A DNA stretch of 57,717 nucleotides. It comes from a bacterium (lineage in GTDB: Bacteria; Myxococcota_A; UBA9160; UBA6930). Under the pieces are notes generated by a model. It did not search any database. It saw nothing but the letters and a program-made list of their open reading frames with translations, and was not told the origin of the DNA. This document shows, one piece after another, positions 15,948 through 24,360 of this stretch (the first letter of the stretch is position 1; the number at the start of each line of letters is the position of its first letter). The DNA lies in the NCBI GenBank assembly GCA_024226235.1, contig JAAELW010000190.1:1-57717 (forward strand). The letters are read 5' to 3'. The position numbers and the translations under genes were made by a program.

Positions 15948-17636
15948 CTATTGGTAGGCCCCCACGTTTGCCAGCGCGATACTGCCGGGGCTGATGGACG
16001 AGGGATCCGTCATCACGTTGATGCAGGCCGTCTTGCCCGACGCGAACGCCTTCTCCAGCGTCGGAAGGATCTGATCGGGATCTTCGACCCGGTACCCCAC
16101 GCCCCCCATGCTCTCGACGAAGCGGTCGTATTCGATGCTACCCAGTTCGGTCACCGGTTCGATCGCGTGGCCCAGCTTCACCACCTGGCTGTGCCGGATC
16201 ATTCCCCAGCCGAGATCGTTGGAGATGATCACCACGATGGGCAGCCCCTTGCTGATGGCTCGTTCGAACTCCATGAAGTTGAAGCCAAGGGATCCATCAC
16301 CAGTGAACAACAGCACGCGCTTGTCCGGATTGAGCAGCTTGGCCGCATTGGCGTAGGGGAGCCCACCACCGAGTGAGCCGAAGAGTCCGTAGTCCAGGTA
16401 GTGACCCGCACGCCGCATGGTGCGGGTCATCCCGATCCATGTGGTGGCATCGCCACCATCGGTCACCACGATGTCATCTTCGCGGTTCATGAACTCGTCG
16501 ACATCCTTGGCGAGTCGGATGGGATGGATCGGTTTGCTCGTGCTGCGCCAGTTCTCCTCCGCTGCCGCCAGGCTTTCGCGTTCGGCGCCGCCGAGTTCCT
16601 CGATCCAGGGGGCAAACCGGTCGCGCAGCACACTTGCGTTTCCCGACGCATCGACGAGTTCGTTCAGCTCGCCCACCAATGCGCGGATGTCGCTGACGAT
16701 CGGAAGGTCGATGGGCCGATTGCGACCGATCTCCTCGGCCTTGATGTCGACCTGGACCATCTTCGCTTCGGCGTTGTAGGTCTGTCCGAACAGGCAGAAC
16801 AGGTTGAGGCGATTGCCGAGCAAGATGACGAGATCGGCATTCTGGCCGGCGTGCATTCCGGCCCCTGGACGGATGGCCAGAACCCCGCCGAAGCAGAGCG
16901 GATCGGTATCGGAAACGATCCCACGGCCGTTGGCAGCCGTGAAGATCGGAACTCCGGTCGCCTCGATGAAGCGGCGGAGCTCGTCGCCCGCATCGGCGTA
17001 CCAGGCGCCGCTACCGGCCACCACCACCGGCTTCTTGGCACGATCCAACAGATCCACCAACTGCTGGGCCTTGCTGCGATCGACGACCTGCGACTCGACG
17101 CGTGTGATCGGAATCGCCACATCGCCGCTCGGCTTGGCGGTCAGCACATCGACGGGCAGTTCGAGATAAACCGGACCCGGACGCCCGCTCGACGCCTCGC
17201 GAAACGCGAGATCGACGAATTCAGGGATGCGCTCAGCGTGATGACAGACGAACGCTTTCTTGACCATCGGTTCGATCACCGGCGCCTGACGCATGTCCTG
17301 GAGGTCGAGCTTCTCGATCATGCGGACCCCGACGCAGCCGGAAATCAGCACCAACGGCGTCGCAGCCATCGCGGCGCTGGCAATCGGGGTCAGCGCGTTC
17401 GTGAAGCCTGGCCCCGCGGTCACCAGAGCGACGCCCGGACGTCGGGTCATGCGTCCATAGGCTTCGGCCATCCAGACCGCGGCCTGCTCGTGCCGCGTGT
17501 CGAAGAACTTCATCTCCGTATTCTCGAGATGGACGTAGATCGGATTGAGATGCCCGCCACTCAGCGTGAAAATCGTATCGACGCCGTGTGCCAGCAACGC
17601 ATGGGCGGCCGCCTGGCCGCCGGATTCGAACTGCAT
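15948..17636 (-). CDS. Thiamine-diphosphate-dependent enzyme (2-hydroxyacyl-CoA lyase/ALS-like)
   Basis: A 562-residue protein with the full three-domain layout of the acetolactate synthase/oxalyl-CoA decarboxylase family. Glu50 in DTRHEQAAVW is the expected cofactor-activating glutamate. The ThDP-Mg motif runs from GDGSLGFNFMEF to IISND near residues 450-485, with GSLGGGLPYANAA before it. It may cleave or join a 2-hydroxyacyl or 2-oxo compound. The start ATG 17636 has AGAGGG five bases upstream. It lies 58 bases after an SDR gene on the same strand, so the two may act in sequence on one substrate. Exact reaction unknown. Confidence 0.82.
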   Translation of the reverse strand: MQFESGGQAAAHALLAHGVDTIFTLSGGHLNPIYVHLENTEMKFFDTRHEQAAVWMAEAYGRMTRRPGVALVTAGPGFTNALTPIASAAMAATPLVLISGCVGVRMIEKLDLQDMRQAPVIEPMVKKAFVCHHAERIPEFVDLAFREASSGRPGPVYLELPVDVLTAKPSGDVAIPITRVESQVVDRSKAQQLVDLLDRAKKPVVVAGSGAWYADAGDELRRFIEATGVPIFTAANGRGIVSDTDPLCFGGVLAIRPGAGMHAGQNADLVILLGNRLNLFCLFGQTYNAEAKMVQVDIKAEEIGRNRPIDLPIVSDIRALVGELNELVDASGNASVLRDRFAPWIEELGGAERESLAAAEENWRSTSKPIHPIRLAKDVDEFMNREDDIVVTDGGDATTWIGMTRTMRRAGHYLDYGLFGSLGGGLPYANAAKLLNPDKRVLLFTGDGSLGFNFMEFERAISKGLPIVVIISNDLGWGMIRHSQVVKLGHAIEPVTELGSIEYDRFVESMGGVGYRVEDPDQILPTLEKAFASGKTACINVMTDPSSISPGSIALANVGAYQ

Positions 17637-17694
17637 TTCAACCCTCTCTATAAGTCCAGTGTTCTTCCAGTCGGTTTGCCCGGACGCTCCGGAG

Positions 17695-18531
17695 TCAGAG
17701 CTCGACGATGATACCGCCACCGATGTTGAGTGCCTGTCCGGTGATGTAGGAGGATGCCTGCGAAGCGAGAAAGGCACAGACTTCGGCCACCTCGTCGACA
17801 CTTCCCATACGGGCCATGGGAACCGTACTGAGCAGACGTTCCCTGGCCTCTTCGGGGCTCACCTGCCAGAGATGAGCGCGCAGGGCCACGTTTCCCTTCT
17901 GGAGATCGGTCTCGATCAGACCGGGACAGATCGCATTGACGCGAATACCGAGAGGAGCCAGCTCCACGGCCATCACCTTGGTGGCCATGATGACCCCCGC
18001 CTTGGATACCGAGTAGGCACCATTGGTCGCCGCCGGTTTCTTTCCGGCACGAGACGCGGTGTTGACGATGGCGCCGGGAGCCCCCTGCATCAGCGGGACA
18101 GCAGCGCGCGTGACCCGCAGCATGCCCGTCAGGTTCACGTCCAGCGTCTTGTTCCAGGCCTCGATGTCGTACTCGTGAAGCACCGACGGTGCGCCGAAGA
18201 CGGTGCCGGCATTGTTGAAGAGCGCGTCGATGCGACCAAAGCGCTCACCCACCGCTGATACGGCGGCCTGCACGGAGCTGTCGTCCGTCACATCCAGGGG
18301 AAGCGCCAGCGTGGGGACACCATGCTCGTCGGCCAGCTCGGCCGCAATCTCCTGCAGCCCCTCGATCGAACCACGTTCGATGCCCGCCGCCACTGCGCTC
18401 CCGCTGGCGAGATCCGTGAGCACCACGTTGGCTCCGCCAGCCGCCATGCGCCGTGCGATCGCACAGCCGATTCCCGTTCGGTTGCTCGCTCCCGTGATGA
18501 GCGCTGTCTTCCCCGACACGTCCGCCGACAT
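17695..18531 (-). CDS. Short-chain dehydrogenase/reductase
   Basis: A 278-residue classical SDR: ALITGASNRTGIG at the cofactor site, NNAGT, TASRAGKK for the serine region, AYSVSKAG for Tyr and Lys, and a C-terminal GQALNIGGG. The start ATG 18531 has AAGGG upstream; ATG 18558 would add nine residues. It probably oxidises a secondary alcohol or reduces a ketone. It heads a two-gene unit with the ThDP enzyme. Confidence 0.85.
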   Translation of the reverse strand: MSADVSGKTALITGASNRTGIGCAIARRMAAGGANVVLTDLASGSAVAAGIERGSIEGLQEIAAELADEHGVPTLALPLDVTDDSSVQAAVSAVGERFGRIDALFNNAGTVFGAPSVLHEYDIEAWNKTLDVNLTGMLRVTRAAVPLMQGAPGAIVNTASRAGKKPAATNGAYSVSKAGVIMATKVMAVELAPLGIRVNAICPGLIETDLQKGNVALRAHLWQVSPEEARERLLSTVPMARMGSVDEVAEVCAFLASQASSYITGQALNIGGGIIVEL

Positions 18532-18634
18532 CGCATCGTTCCCTTCGACCACACCCATCCCCCGCGCGCACTCTACAACAAGTCGGTGCTGGCTTCCGGC
18601 GCGAAATGCCGAGATCGGGGTCGGTGCGGTGGAA

Positions 18635-20083
18635 TCAGCGCTCCCCTTCGAGCCCCGGTGTTCGCTCGAGCTTGCCGGTCGCAGTCATCGGAAGCACGTC
18701 CACGATCTCGAGCTGCCGCGGCACCTTGTACGCAGCGAGCTGCAGGCGACAATGCGTCATCATCGTCTTGCGATCCGGTGCGTCGGCACCTTCTTCGAGC
18801 TCGAGTTCGGCCACGGGGATCTCACCCAGATGGGGATGGGCCCTTGCCGAGACACGGCTGCGGCGAACTCCGGGCAGCTGGTCGAGCACTGCCTCGACTT
18901 CCTCGCTGAAGAACTTCATGCCGGCCATGTTGATGCGGTTCGCCCGCCGGCCGGCCAGATGCAAACGGCCGTCGCGGTCGAAGAAGCCCTGATCCCCCGT
19001 TCGGAATCCATCGGGTTCGAGAACCTCGGCTGAAGGCGTCCACGGATCGAGGTAGGCGTCAAACAGGCCCGGACCGCGAATACAGATCTCGCCGGTGCGC
19101 TCGGATGACGAATCCGTGAGCGCACGACCTTCATCCGTGCGCAGCCAGACATCGTAGTCGGGCAAGGGCTGCCCGAGCGCGCCGGGCCGTGGATCCGCCA
19201 GATCGATCACAGGAAGGCCGACTTCGATGATGCCGAGTGCCTGGCGCAGCGGGAGTCCGAAGCGCGCCAAGAACCGCTCGGCGATCTCTGGTCGCAGACC
19301 TTCGGCGGTGGAGATCGCGAGTCGCACATCGGGCAGCTGTTGCTCACCGGCGTCCTTCGCCATCAGATTGTAGTGGTAGGGCGACGCGTAGAAGAGGGTC
19401 GCCCGCTCACGCCCGGCAAAACCCAGGACGTCCCTTGCCAACGAGCTCTTCGGCAGCAGGATCGTCGCCCCGAAACGCAGGTAGAGCAGGATCGAAACCA
19501 CGAAGTGGTGGGCCATCGGCAGCAGCCAGAGGATCCGATCCCCGGGCTCGATGCCGAGGCCGCGGTTGGCCGCAGCCAGGCGTTCGAGGATGCGCGCGTG
19601 GCCGAGGATCACGCCTTTGCGGCGATGGGTCGTTCCAGACGTAAAGCGCAGATAGGCGGGATGGAGTTCGCGAAACGCCTCATCGCCCTGCCCATCGAGG
19701 GATCCAGGGGCCTGGCGGGCGGAGACTTCCAAGTGTCCGTCCTTCCCGAGACGCACCAGACCGTGAAGGCGCGCACGCTCGGCGAATGCCTCGAGAGCCG
19801 GGCCGACCGTGTCGTCGGGAATCGGCACCAGGCATGCGCCCGCCGCGAGAATCGCCAGGGCCTGCTCGATGAAGCCCTCACCCTGGGGCGCGAGCAGACC
19901 CCACCGCTCCCCGGGCGCGAGCCCCGCGCGGACACATCCCGCAGCGGCCGCATCGACCCTCTGGAGCAGCTCCGCATAGCATCCCGTTTCGGACTCCCCA
20001 TGACCGCGATCGGCAATCCAGGCCGGCGCTTCGGGACACTCGGCGGCCCGAGCACGAATCGCATCCAGGATCGATTCCGTCAT
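18635..20083 (-). CDS. AMP-dependent acyl/aryl ligase of the second cluster
   Basis: A 482-residue adenylate-forming enzyme with RFTSGTTHRRKGV (A3), LPMAHHF, ALGIIEVGLP in place of the usual YGxTE (A5), DGFRTGDQGFFDRDG (A7), GRRANRINMAGMKF (A8) and the C-terminal lysine in TATGKLERTPG (A10). It should activate a carboxylic acid and load it on the carrier protein encoded four genes upstream. The ATG at 20083 overlaps the upstream stop (ATGA). It is the last gene of a four-gene minus-strand operon (22944-18635). The unusual A5 loop points to a non-standard acid. Confidence 0.86.
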   Translation of the reverse strand: MTESILDAIRARAAECPEAPAWIADRGHGESETGCYAELLQRVDAAAAGCVRAGLAPGERWGLLAPQGEGFIEQALAILAAGACLVPIPDDTVGPALEAFAERARLHGLVRLGKDGHLEVSARQAPGSLDGQGDEAFRELHPAYLRFTSGTTHRRKGVILGHARILERLAAANRGLGIEPGDRILWLLPMAHHFVVSILLYLRFGATILLPKSSLARDVLGFAGRERATLFYASPYHYNLMAKDAGEQQLPDVRLAISTAEGLRPEIAERFLARFGLPLRQALGIIEVGLPVIDLADPRPGALGQPLPDYDVWLRTDEGRALTDSSSERTGEICIRGPGLFDAYLDPWTPSAEVLEPDGFRTGDQGFFDRDGRLHLAGRRANRINMAGMKFFSEEVEAVLDQLPGVRRSRVSARAHPHLGEIPVAELELEEGADAPDRKTMMTHCRLQLAAYKVPRQLEIVDVLPMTATGKLERTPGLEGER

Positions 20084-21348
20084 GCCGGTCGGCCTTCACT
20101 CGCAAAGGTCCGCCCCCGCACCGCCGCCGGGGCTACCTGCAGGAGAGTACCGCCAGAGTCGGCAGCCAGCGCAGCAGCCGTCCCGATGGCCTCGCCGGTC
20201 GCCAGGGATGTGCCGATCACTCGCAGCGCACCGAGAGCCTCCCGGCTTCCTCCCACACAGCGCCCTGCACAGCCGAGCCGTGGATGGCTGCGGCTCACCA
20301 TCGAAAGGAGCGGCACACCACAAGGGCCGGTTGGATATTGGAAACGTGCGCGACGGTGATCACGCCACAGCTCGATCGGCCAGCTCGAGAGCGCTACTTC
20401 GTCCTCTCGCCTGTGCGCCTGCAGCACGTCATCGCGGTCGAGTTCGATCCGCGTCCGAAGCCGCAGCGTCTCCCGCAGCCCAATGCGCTCGGGCCAGGCC
20501 GAGACCCGGGCTTTCGCGAAGGGCCGACGGGTGCGACAGAGAACCTCGAGCACCGTCTCCGCGCTATCACGAGCCTGCTTCTCCAGCGCGCGCATGTAGC
20601 CCGGATCGAGAGGTGCGTAGGTGCGACCCGGGAGCTTCGGCACTCCGAGGGTGAGGTACGCCCGGTCAGGCGCGAACCCCGGGCGCAAGGCGACGGATTC
20701 GCAGCCCGCCGGGAGTTCACCGTGACGAACGGCCCCCGCCAGCGCCGCACTGAGCTGCATGCGCGCATGGTCTTCGAGACCCCTGGCTTCGACCCCGCCG
20801 AGCTCGATGATGTAGGAAGGGGATTGCAGCGCGTCGCCCGGGTCCTCACTGCACTCCGCGCCGAGCTTGGCGGCAACCGCAGCATCTCCGGTTGCATCCA
20901 CGAGCAGACTCAGCTCCGCATTCCCGCCCTGGAAGTGCAAGCGAAAGCCATCGGCGGTCTCGTCCACTCCTGTCATCGGAGTTCCCGTCTGCACCTGCAG
21001 TCCGGGCGCCGCCTCGACCTCCTCCGACAGGACACGTGCGTAGCCCGTGGGATCGATCGGCAGGTAGAAGACGCGACCCGCCCGTTCCGGCGGGCCGGCA
21101 GCGCCCGCTCGACGCAGCCTCTCCTCGAGCCTCGCTGGCAGCCCGGAGTGGGCGAGGCGTGGTGTGTCACCCTGCGCGGGGAGGTAGAGCCCGCAGATCG
21201 TGTTCACCAGCGCGAGGCTCACGTTGCCGCCCAAACGATCGCTGGCTTCGACGAGGAGTGTGCGCGCGCCGCAGGCCGCAGCCGCCAGGGCTGCGGCCAC
21301 ACCGGCGGAACCCCCGCCCACGACCGCCACGTCGTAGCGAACGGTCAT
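20080..21348 (-). CDS. FAD-dependent oxidoreductase
   Basis: A 422-residue flavoprotein with a Rossmann start DVAVVGGGSAGVAAALAAA, the ribose-binding VEASDRLGG, and LVDATGDAAVAAKLGA, the pattern of the FAD_oxidored (PF12831) group. The C-terminal region has GCAGRCVGGSREALG and TGEAIGTAAALAA, typical of the closing FAD segment. It would oxidise a substrate made or carried by its neighbours. It overlaps both neighbours by four bases (ATGA at each side), so it is part of one translation-coupled operon. Substrate unknown. Confidence 0.82.
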   Translation of the reverse strand: MTVRYDVAVVGGGSAGVAAALAAAACGARTLLVEASDRLGGNVSLALVNTICGLYLPAQGDTPRLAHSGLPARLEERLRRAGAAGPPERAGRVFYLPIDPTGYARVLSEEVEAAPGLQVQTGTPMTGVDETADGFRLHFQGGNAELSLLVDATGDAAVAAKLGAECSEDPGDALQSPSYIIELGGVEARGLEDHARMQLSAALAGAVRHGELPAGCESVALRPGFAPDRAYLTLGVPKLPGRTYAPLDPGYMRALEKQARDSAETVLEVLCRTRRPFAKARVSAWPERIGLRETLRLRTRIELDRDDVLQAHRREDEVALSSWPIELWRDHRRARFQYPTGPCGVPLLSMVSRSHPRLGCAGRCVGGSREALGALRVIGTSLATGEAIGTAAALAADSGGTLLQVAPAAVRGRTFASEGRPA

Positions 21349-22679
21349 GATTCTCCGAGCAGGTCTGCCCGCAAGGCGTGCTGGAAGAGCTCGCGTTCCC
21401 GATCGCTGAGCATCCCCGCCTGCTGAACATGGCTGACGTTCAGGCGTCCGCTCCGCAGACTGATCGCTGCAACGCTTCCAGGTGAGGTCGGCACCGGCGG
21501 TGCGTGAAACGCGTTCTCGATGGGCGCGCCGAAGAACCGATCGATCCCCCCTGCGAACTCTCCCGTGAACGCGAAGAAGAACGAGCACAGCTCTCCCTTC
21601 ATCGCACGCCGTGCCATGTGTGCGTAGACACGCTTCGGGGCCCATCGCGCGAAGTCCATCGCGATCACTCCGCCTTCGATCCGACCGGCCTTGATCGCAT
21701 CCACTCGCTGGCGCTTGAGTTCACCGATCAGCCCGTCGAGATCCCGGACCTGCTCCGGCAGCACCCGAAACCAGAGCAGCGAAACCCGGGTCCTGAAGAT
21801 GGCATGCTCCGAACCCTTCGGGCGGATGTTCACTGGCAAAGGCACGACATAGGCTCCGGGGTCCAGACGCCGTTCCCGAAAGATCGCATCGTGGGCACGG
21901 ATCGCACAAGCCAGGTAGAAGAGCATCGGGGTCAGGAAGCCCGCCTTCTGCCGGGCCCGCTCCGAAACGCGTTCGGTCTCAGCCTCGGGCAACGTGAGCA
22001 GGTCGTAGCGGAGATCCTGGCGCAGATCGGCCAAGGGCCCAGCCAGGGAACGGGGACACGGCTCTGCCATCGAAGCCATCCAGGCCTGCCATGCGGTCGC
22101 ACTGCGTCCGCGCTGTTGGAAGGTCAACCCCGCCGGCAGCCCGGGCGACGTCACGACATCATCGGGGGGCAGTTCCGTGACCTCGCGCTCACCCCGGTGG
22201 ACGGACTCCAGCCACTCGACGAAAGCTTCACTGCCGGCGCCATCGAGGAGCATGTGCAGCCAGGTCATCGCGAGGTCGGTGCCGTGCGGGCGGGGCACGA
22301 CATCCACCCGCAAGAGCTCACCACGCTCTGCGCGGAAAGGCTCGTTCATTCGCGCGAAGAAGAGATCGGGGAGTGAGCGGCCCTCCAGGTGCGGATGGAC
22401 CCGCACCTTCGGCGCTGATTCCGCTCGGGCCCGGTCCAGCCGATAGGCCGGTGCACCCAGCCCCAGGCGCCGGCGAATGGGTGCGTGCAGGATCGGATGG
22501 GCGGCCGCGGCCTCGGCGAGTCTGCTCTCGAAAGCAGCGAGGTCGAAGCCCGGCCCCAGCCGCAGGACCAGTTGGGAGGCGTGGCTCGCACCGGCTCGGC
22601 GACGCACCTCGTCATCGAATGCACGGAGGAAGCAATCGGCGCCGGTGAGCGGAATCGCAGAAGACGCGGCGTGCGACAA
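21345..22679 (-). CDS. Condensation-fold acyltransferase
   Basis: A 444-residue protein of the CoA-dependent acyltransferase/condensation superfamily. The catalytic motif is LHMLLDGAG near residue 140 (HxxxDG, with Leu in place of the first His of the full HHxxxDG). The fold resembles stand-alone NRPS condensation domains, PapA-type and WS/DGAT-type transferases; no carrier or adenylation domain is fused. It probably moves a carrier-bound acyl group to an alcohol or amine acceptor. The start TTG 22679 has GAGG two bases upstream and follows the carrier-protein stop by 4 bases. It is the second gene of the operon. Confidence 0.7.
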   Translation of the reverse strand: MSHAASSAIPLTGADCFLRAFDDEVRRRAGASHASQLVLRLGPGFDLAAFESRLAEAAAAHPILHAPIRRRLGLGAPAYRLDRARAESAPKVRVHPHLEGRSLPDLFFARMNEPFRAERGELLRVDVVPRPHGTDLAMTWLHMLLDGAGSEAFVEWLESVHRGEREVTELPPDDVVTSPGLPAGLTFQQRGRSATAWQAWMASMAEPCPRSLAGPLADLRQDLRYDLLTLPEAETERVSERARQKAGFLTPMLFYLACAIRAHDAIFRERRLDPGAYVVPLPVNIRPKGSEHAIFRTRVSLLWFRVLPEQVRDLDGLIGELKRQRVDAIKAGRIEGGVIAMDFARWAPKRVYAHMARRAMKGELCSFFFAFTGEFAGGIDRFFGAPIENAFHAPPVPTSPGSVAAISLRSGRLNVSHVQQAGMLSDRERELFQHALRADLLGES

Positions 22680-22683
22680 TGCC

Positions 22684-22944
22684 TCAGGCCTGCTGCAGCT
22701 GCTCGTGGACGCAGGCTGCCAGGGTCTCCGAGGTCTCCAGGTTCTCCGGCGTCAACAGGCTCTCGTCCACCCAGACTCCGGTGCTCTCCTCGATCGCCAA
22801 CATCAGCTGGGTGACCGCCAGGGAATCGAGCCCGGCACCCACCAGGTCCGAACCGGGAGTGAAGTCGCCGGTCACTTCGAGCAACTCATCGCGGAGGATC
22901 TCGAAGACCCGCACCGTCAGCCTCTCGAGGGTCCAGTCCGACAT
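22684..22944 (-). CDS. Acyl carrier protein of the second cluster
   Basis: An 86-residue carrier protein with Ser41 in GAGLDSLAVTQL as the phosphopantetheine site. I chose ATG 22944; the frame stays open to 22998 but the added residues do not look like a carrier protein. It heads the four-gene minus-strand operon and is divergent from the halogenase gene, with 93 bases between. Its sequence is nearer NRPS/PKS stand-alone carriers than the two pigment carriers. Confidence 0.86.
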   Translation of the reverse strand: MSDWTLERLTVRVFEILRDELLEVTGDFTPGSDLVGAGLDSLAVTQLMLAIEESTGVWVDESLLTPENLETSETLAACVHEQLQQA

Positions 22945-23023
22945 CGCCGCGGAGTCTCGCGCAACCGGAAGGGAATGGCACGAGGCGGCGTGCCCCATCT
23001 TTCGCGTCCGGTTGGACCGGGGC

Positions 23024-23029
23024 TAGACT
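23024..23029 (+). promoter_or_regulatory. -10-like TAGACT before the second halogenase-type gene
   Basis: TAGACT ends eight bases before the ATG at 23038. There is no Shine-Dalgarno sequence. The same hexamer precedes the SGNH hydrolase gene at 40840. Confidence 0.42.
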
Positions 23030-23037
23030 CCACGTTC

Positions 23038-24345
23038 ATGGCGAAGCGATCGATATTCGACTCCGGGCGCTCGGTCCGATCCGGCGGGCGTTCGGCTCAA
23101 GCCAGGCGTTCGATCCAGAAGGTTGCGATCATCGGAGGCGGTCCGGCTGGCGCGGCAGTCGCCACCTACCTGGCCCGGGCCGGGATGGACGTGGCGCTGT
23201 TCACACGCGGCAAGCGGCCGCCGATCATCGTGGGTGAATCCCTGGTGCCGGCGATCGTCCCGTTCCTGCGCAAGCTCGGTGTCGAGAAGGAAGTCTCGTC
23301 GTACAGCCAGTTCAAGGGCGGAGCGAACTTCCTCTTCACCCCGGATGACGGGATGGGCTTCCAGTTCCACGAAGTGCCGTCGATCAAGACGACCTACTCC
23401 TACAACGTCCCACGCGATCGTTTCGACGATACGCTCCTGCAGGCCGCGAAGAAGGCCGGTGCCCATCAGATCGAACATTCCGCCGGCTTGGAGCCGGGCG
23501 ATGGCGAGCATCTCCGCCTGGACGAGGCCAGCCGCGAAGCCGCGCTTCCCGTCCTCGGAGGCGAGCCGGATTGGATCGTAGACGCGAGCGGGCGTACCCG
23601 GCTGATCGCCCGGCACCTGGATCTGCCGACGACCGTGGGCACGCGCAAGGATGTCGCCCTCCACGCCCATATGGAAGGCGTCCCGATGGAAACGCTGGGC
23701 AATGTCCATACCGACCGCCTCGAACACGGCTGGGGCTGGCGCATCCCGCTGCGCGATCGCACGTCGGTCGGCGTGGTGATCGGCGCTGAGTTCATCCGCA
23801 AGTTCGGCAATACCGCCGAAGAACAACTGGACGCTTTCCTGCAAACGGATGCCACCACGCGGAGATGGTCCAAGGATGCGAAACGCATCACGCCCGTGAT
23901 GCAATACTCGAACTACCAACTGCGAACCCACCGCGGGTTCGGACCGAACTGGTCGCTCGTGGGCGATGCATTCGGCTTCATCGACCCGGTGTTCTCCAGC
24001 GGTATGTTGATCGGCATGCAGAGCGCCGAGGCCCTGGCGGAAGCCCTGCAAAGTGGCAGTGACCGCGCATTGGTCAGGTACCAGCAATTCGTATTGCGGA
24101 ACCTCACGGTCTGGCAGCGCGCCGCCGATCACTACTACAGCGGCAGGCTCCTGACGATGTTCCGGGTGGGCGAATACGTGCGACACACGCGCATCGGCCG
24201 GCTGATGGATTTCCATTTCCGGCGGCATATGCCTCGCATTTTCACCGGCGAGGGAGCGACGAACCGATACAGCATGGGGCTCCTCAATTTCATGTGCAGG
24301 TACGGACTGGTGGGCAACGATCCGGCCGAGCTGGAGATCCGCTGA
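23038..24345 (+). CDS. Second flavin-dependent halogenase-type protein
   Basis: A 435-residue FAD protein. GGGPAG (residues 33-38) and VGESLVP are the flavin-binding start, Lys93 in QFKGGANFLF matches the catalytic-lysine context of halogenases, and WGWRIP at 232-237 matches the WxWxIP motif. The region GDAFGFIDPVFSSG is the late FAD contact. It is shorter than the first halogenase and diverged from it, so not a local duplicate; it resembles variants that act on carrier-bound or phenolic substrates. A basic, low-complexity N-terminus (residues 1-26) is unusual. Divergent from the carrier protein operon. A non-halogenating oxidase is the main alternative. Confidence 0.8.
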   Translation: MAKRSIFDSGRSVRSGGRSAQARRSIQKVAIIGGGPAGAAVATYLARAGMDVALFTRGKRPPIIVGESLVPAIVPFLRKLGVEKEVSSYSQFKGGANFLFTPDDGMGFQFHEVPSIKTTYSYNVPRDRFDDTLLQAAKKAGAHQIEHSAGLEPGDGEHLRLDEASREAALPVLGGEPDWIVDASGRTRLIARHLDLPTTVGTRKDVALHAHMEGVPMETLGNVHTDRLEHGWGWRIPLRDRTSVGVVIGAEFIRKFGNTAEEQLDAFLQTDATTRRWSKDAKRITPVMQYSNYQLRTHRGFGPNWSLVGDAFGFIDPVFSSGMLIGMQSAEALAEALQSGSDRALVRYQQFVLRNLTVWQRAADHYYSGRLLTMFRVGEYVRHTRIGRLMDFHFRRHMPRIFTGEGATNRYSMGLLNFMCRYGLVGNDPAELEIR

Positions 24346-24360
24346 CCCGCGGGCACGGCG

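Noticed and set aside
16401-17711. A 436-codon plus-strand frame opposite the ThDP gene
   Set aside because: It is antisense to a clearly conserved enzyme and its translation is low-complexity His/Arg/Asp-rich without motifs, as expected of a GC-rich shadow.
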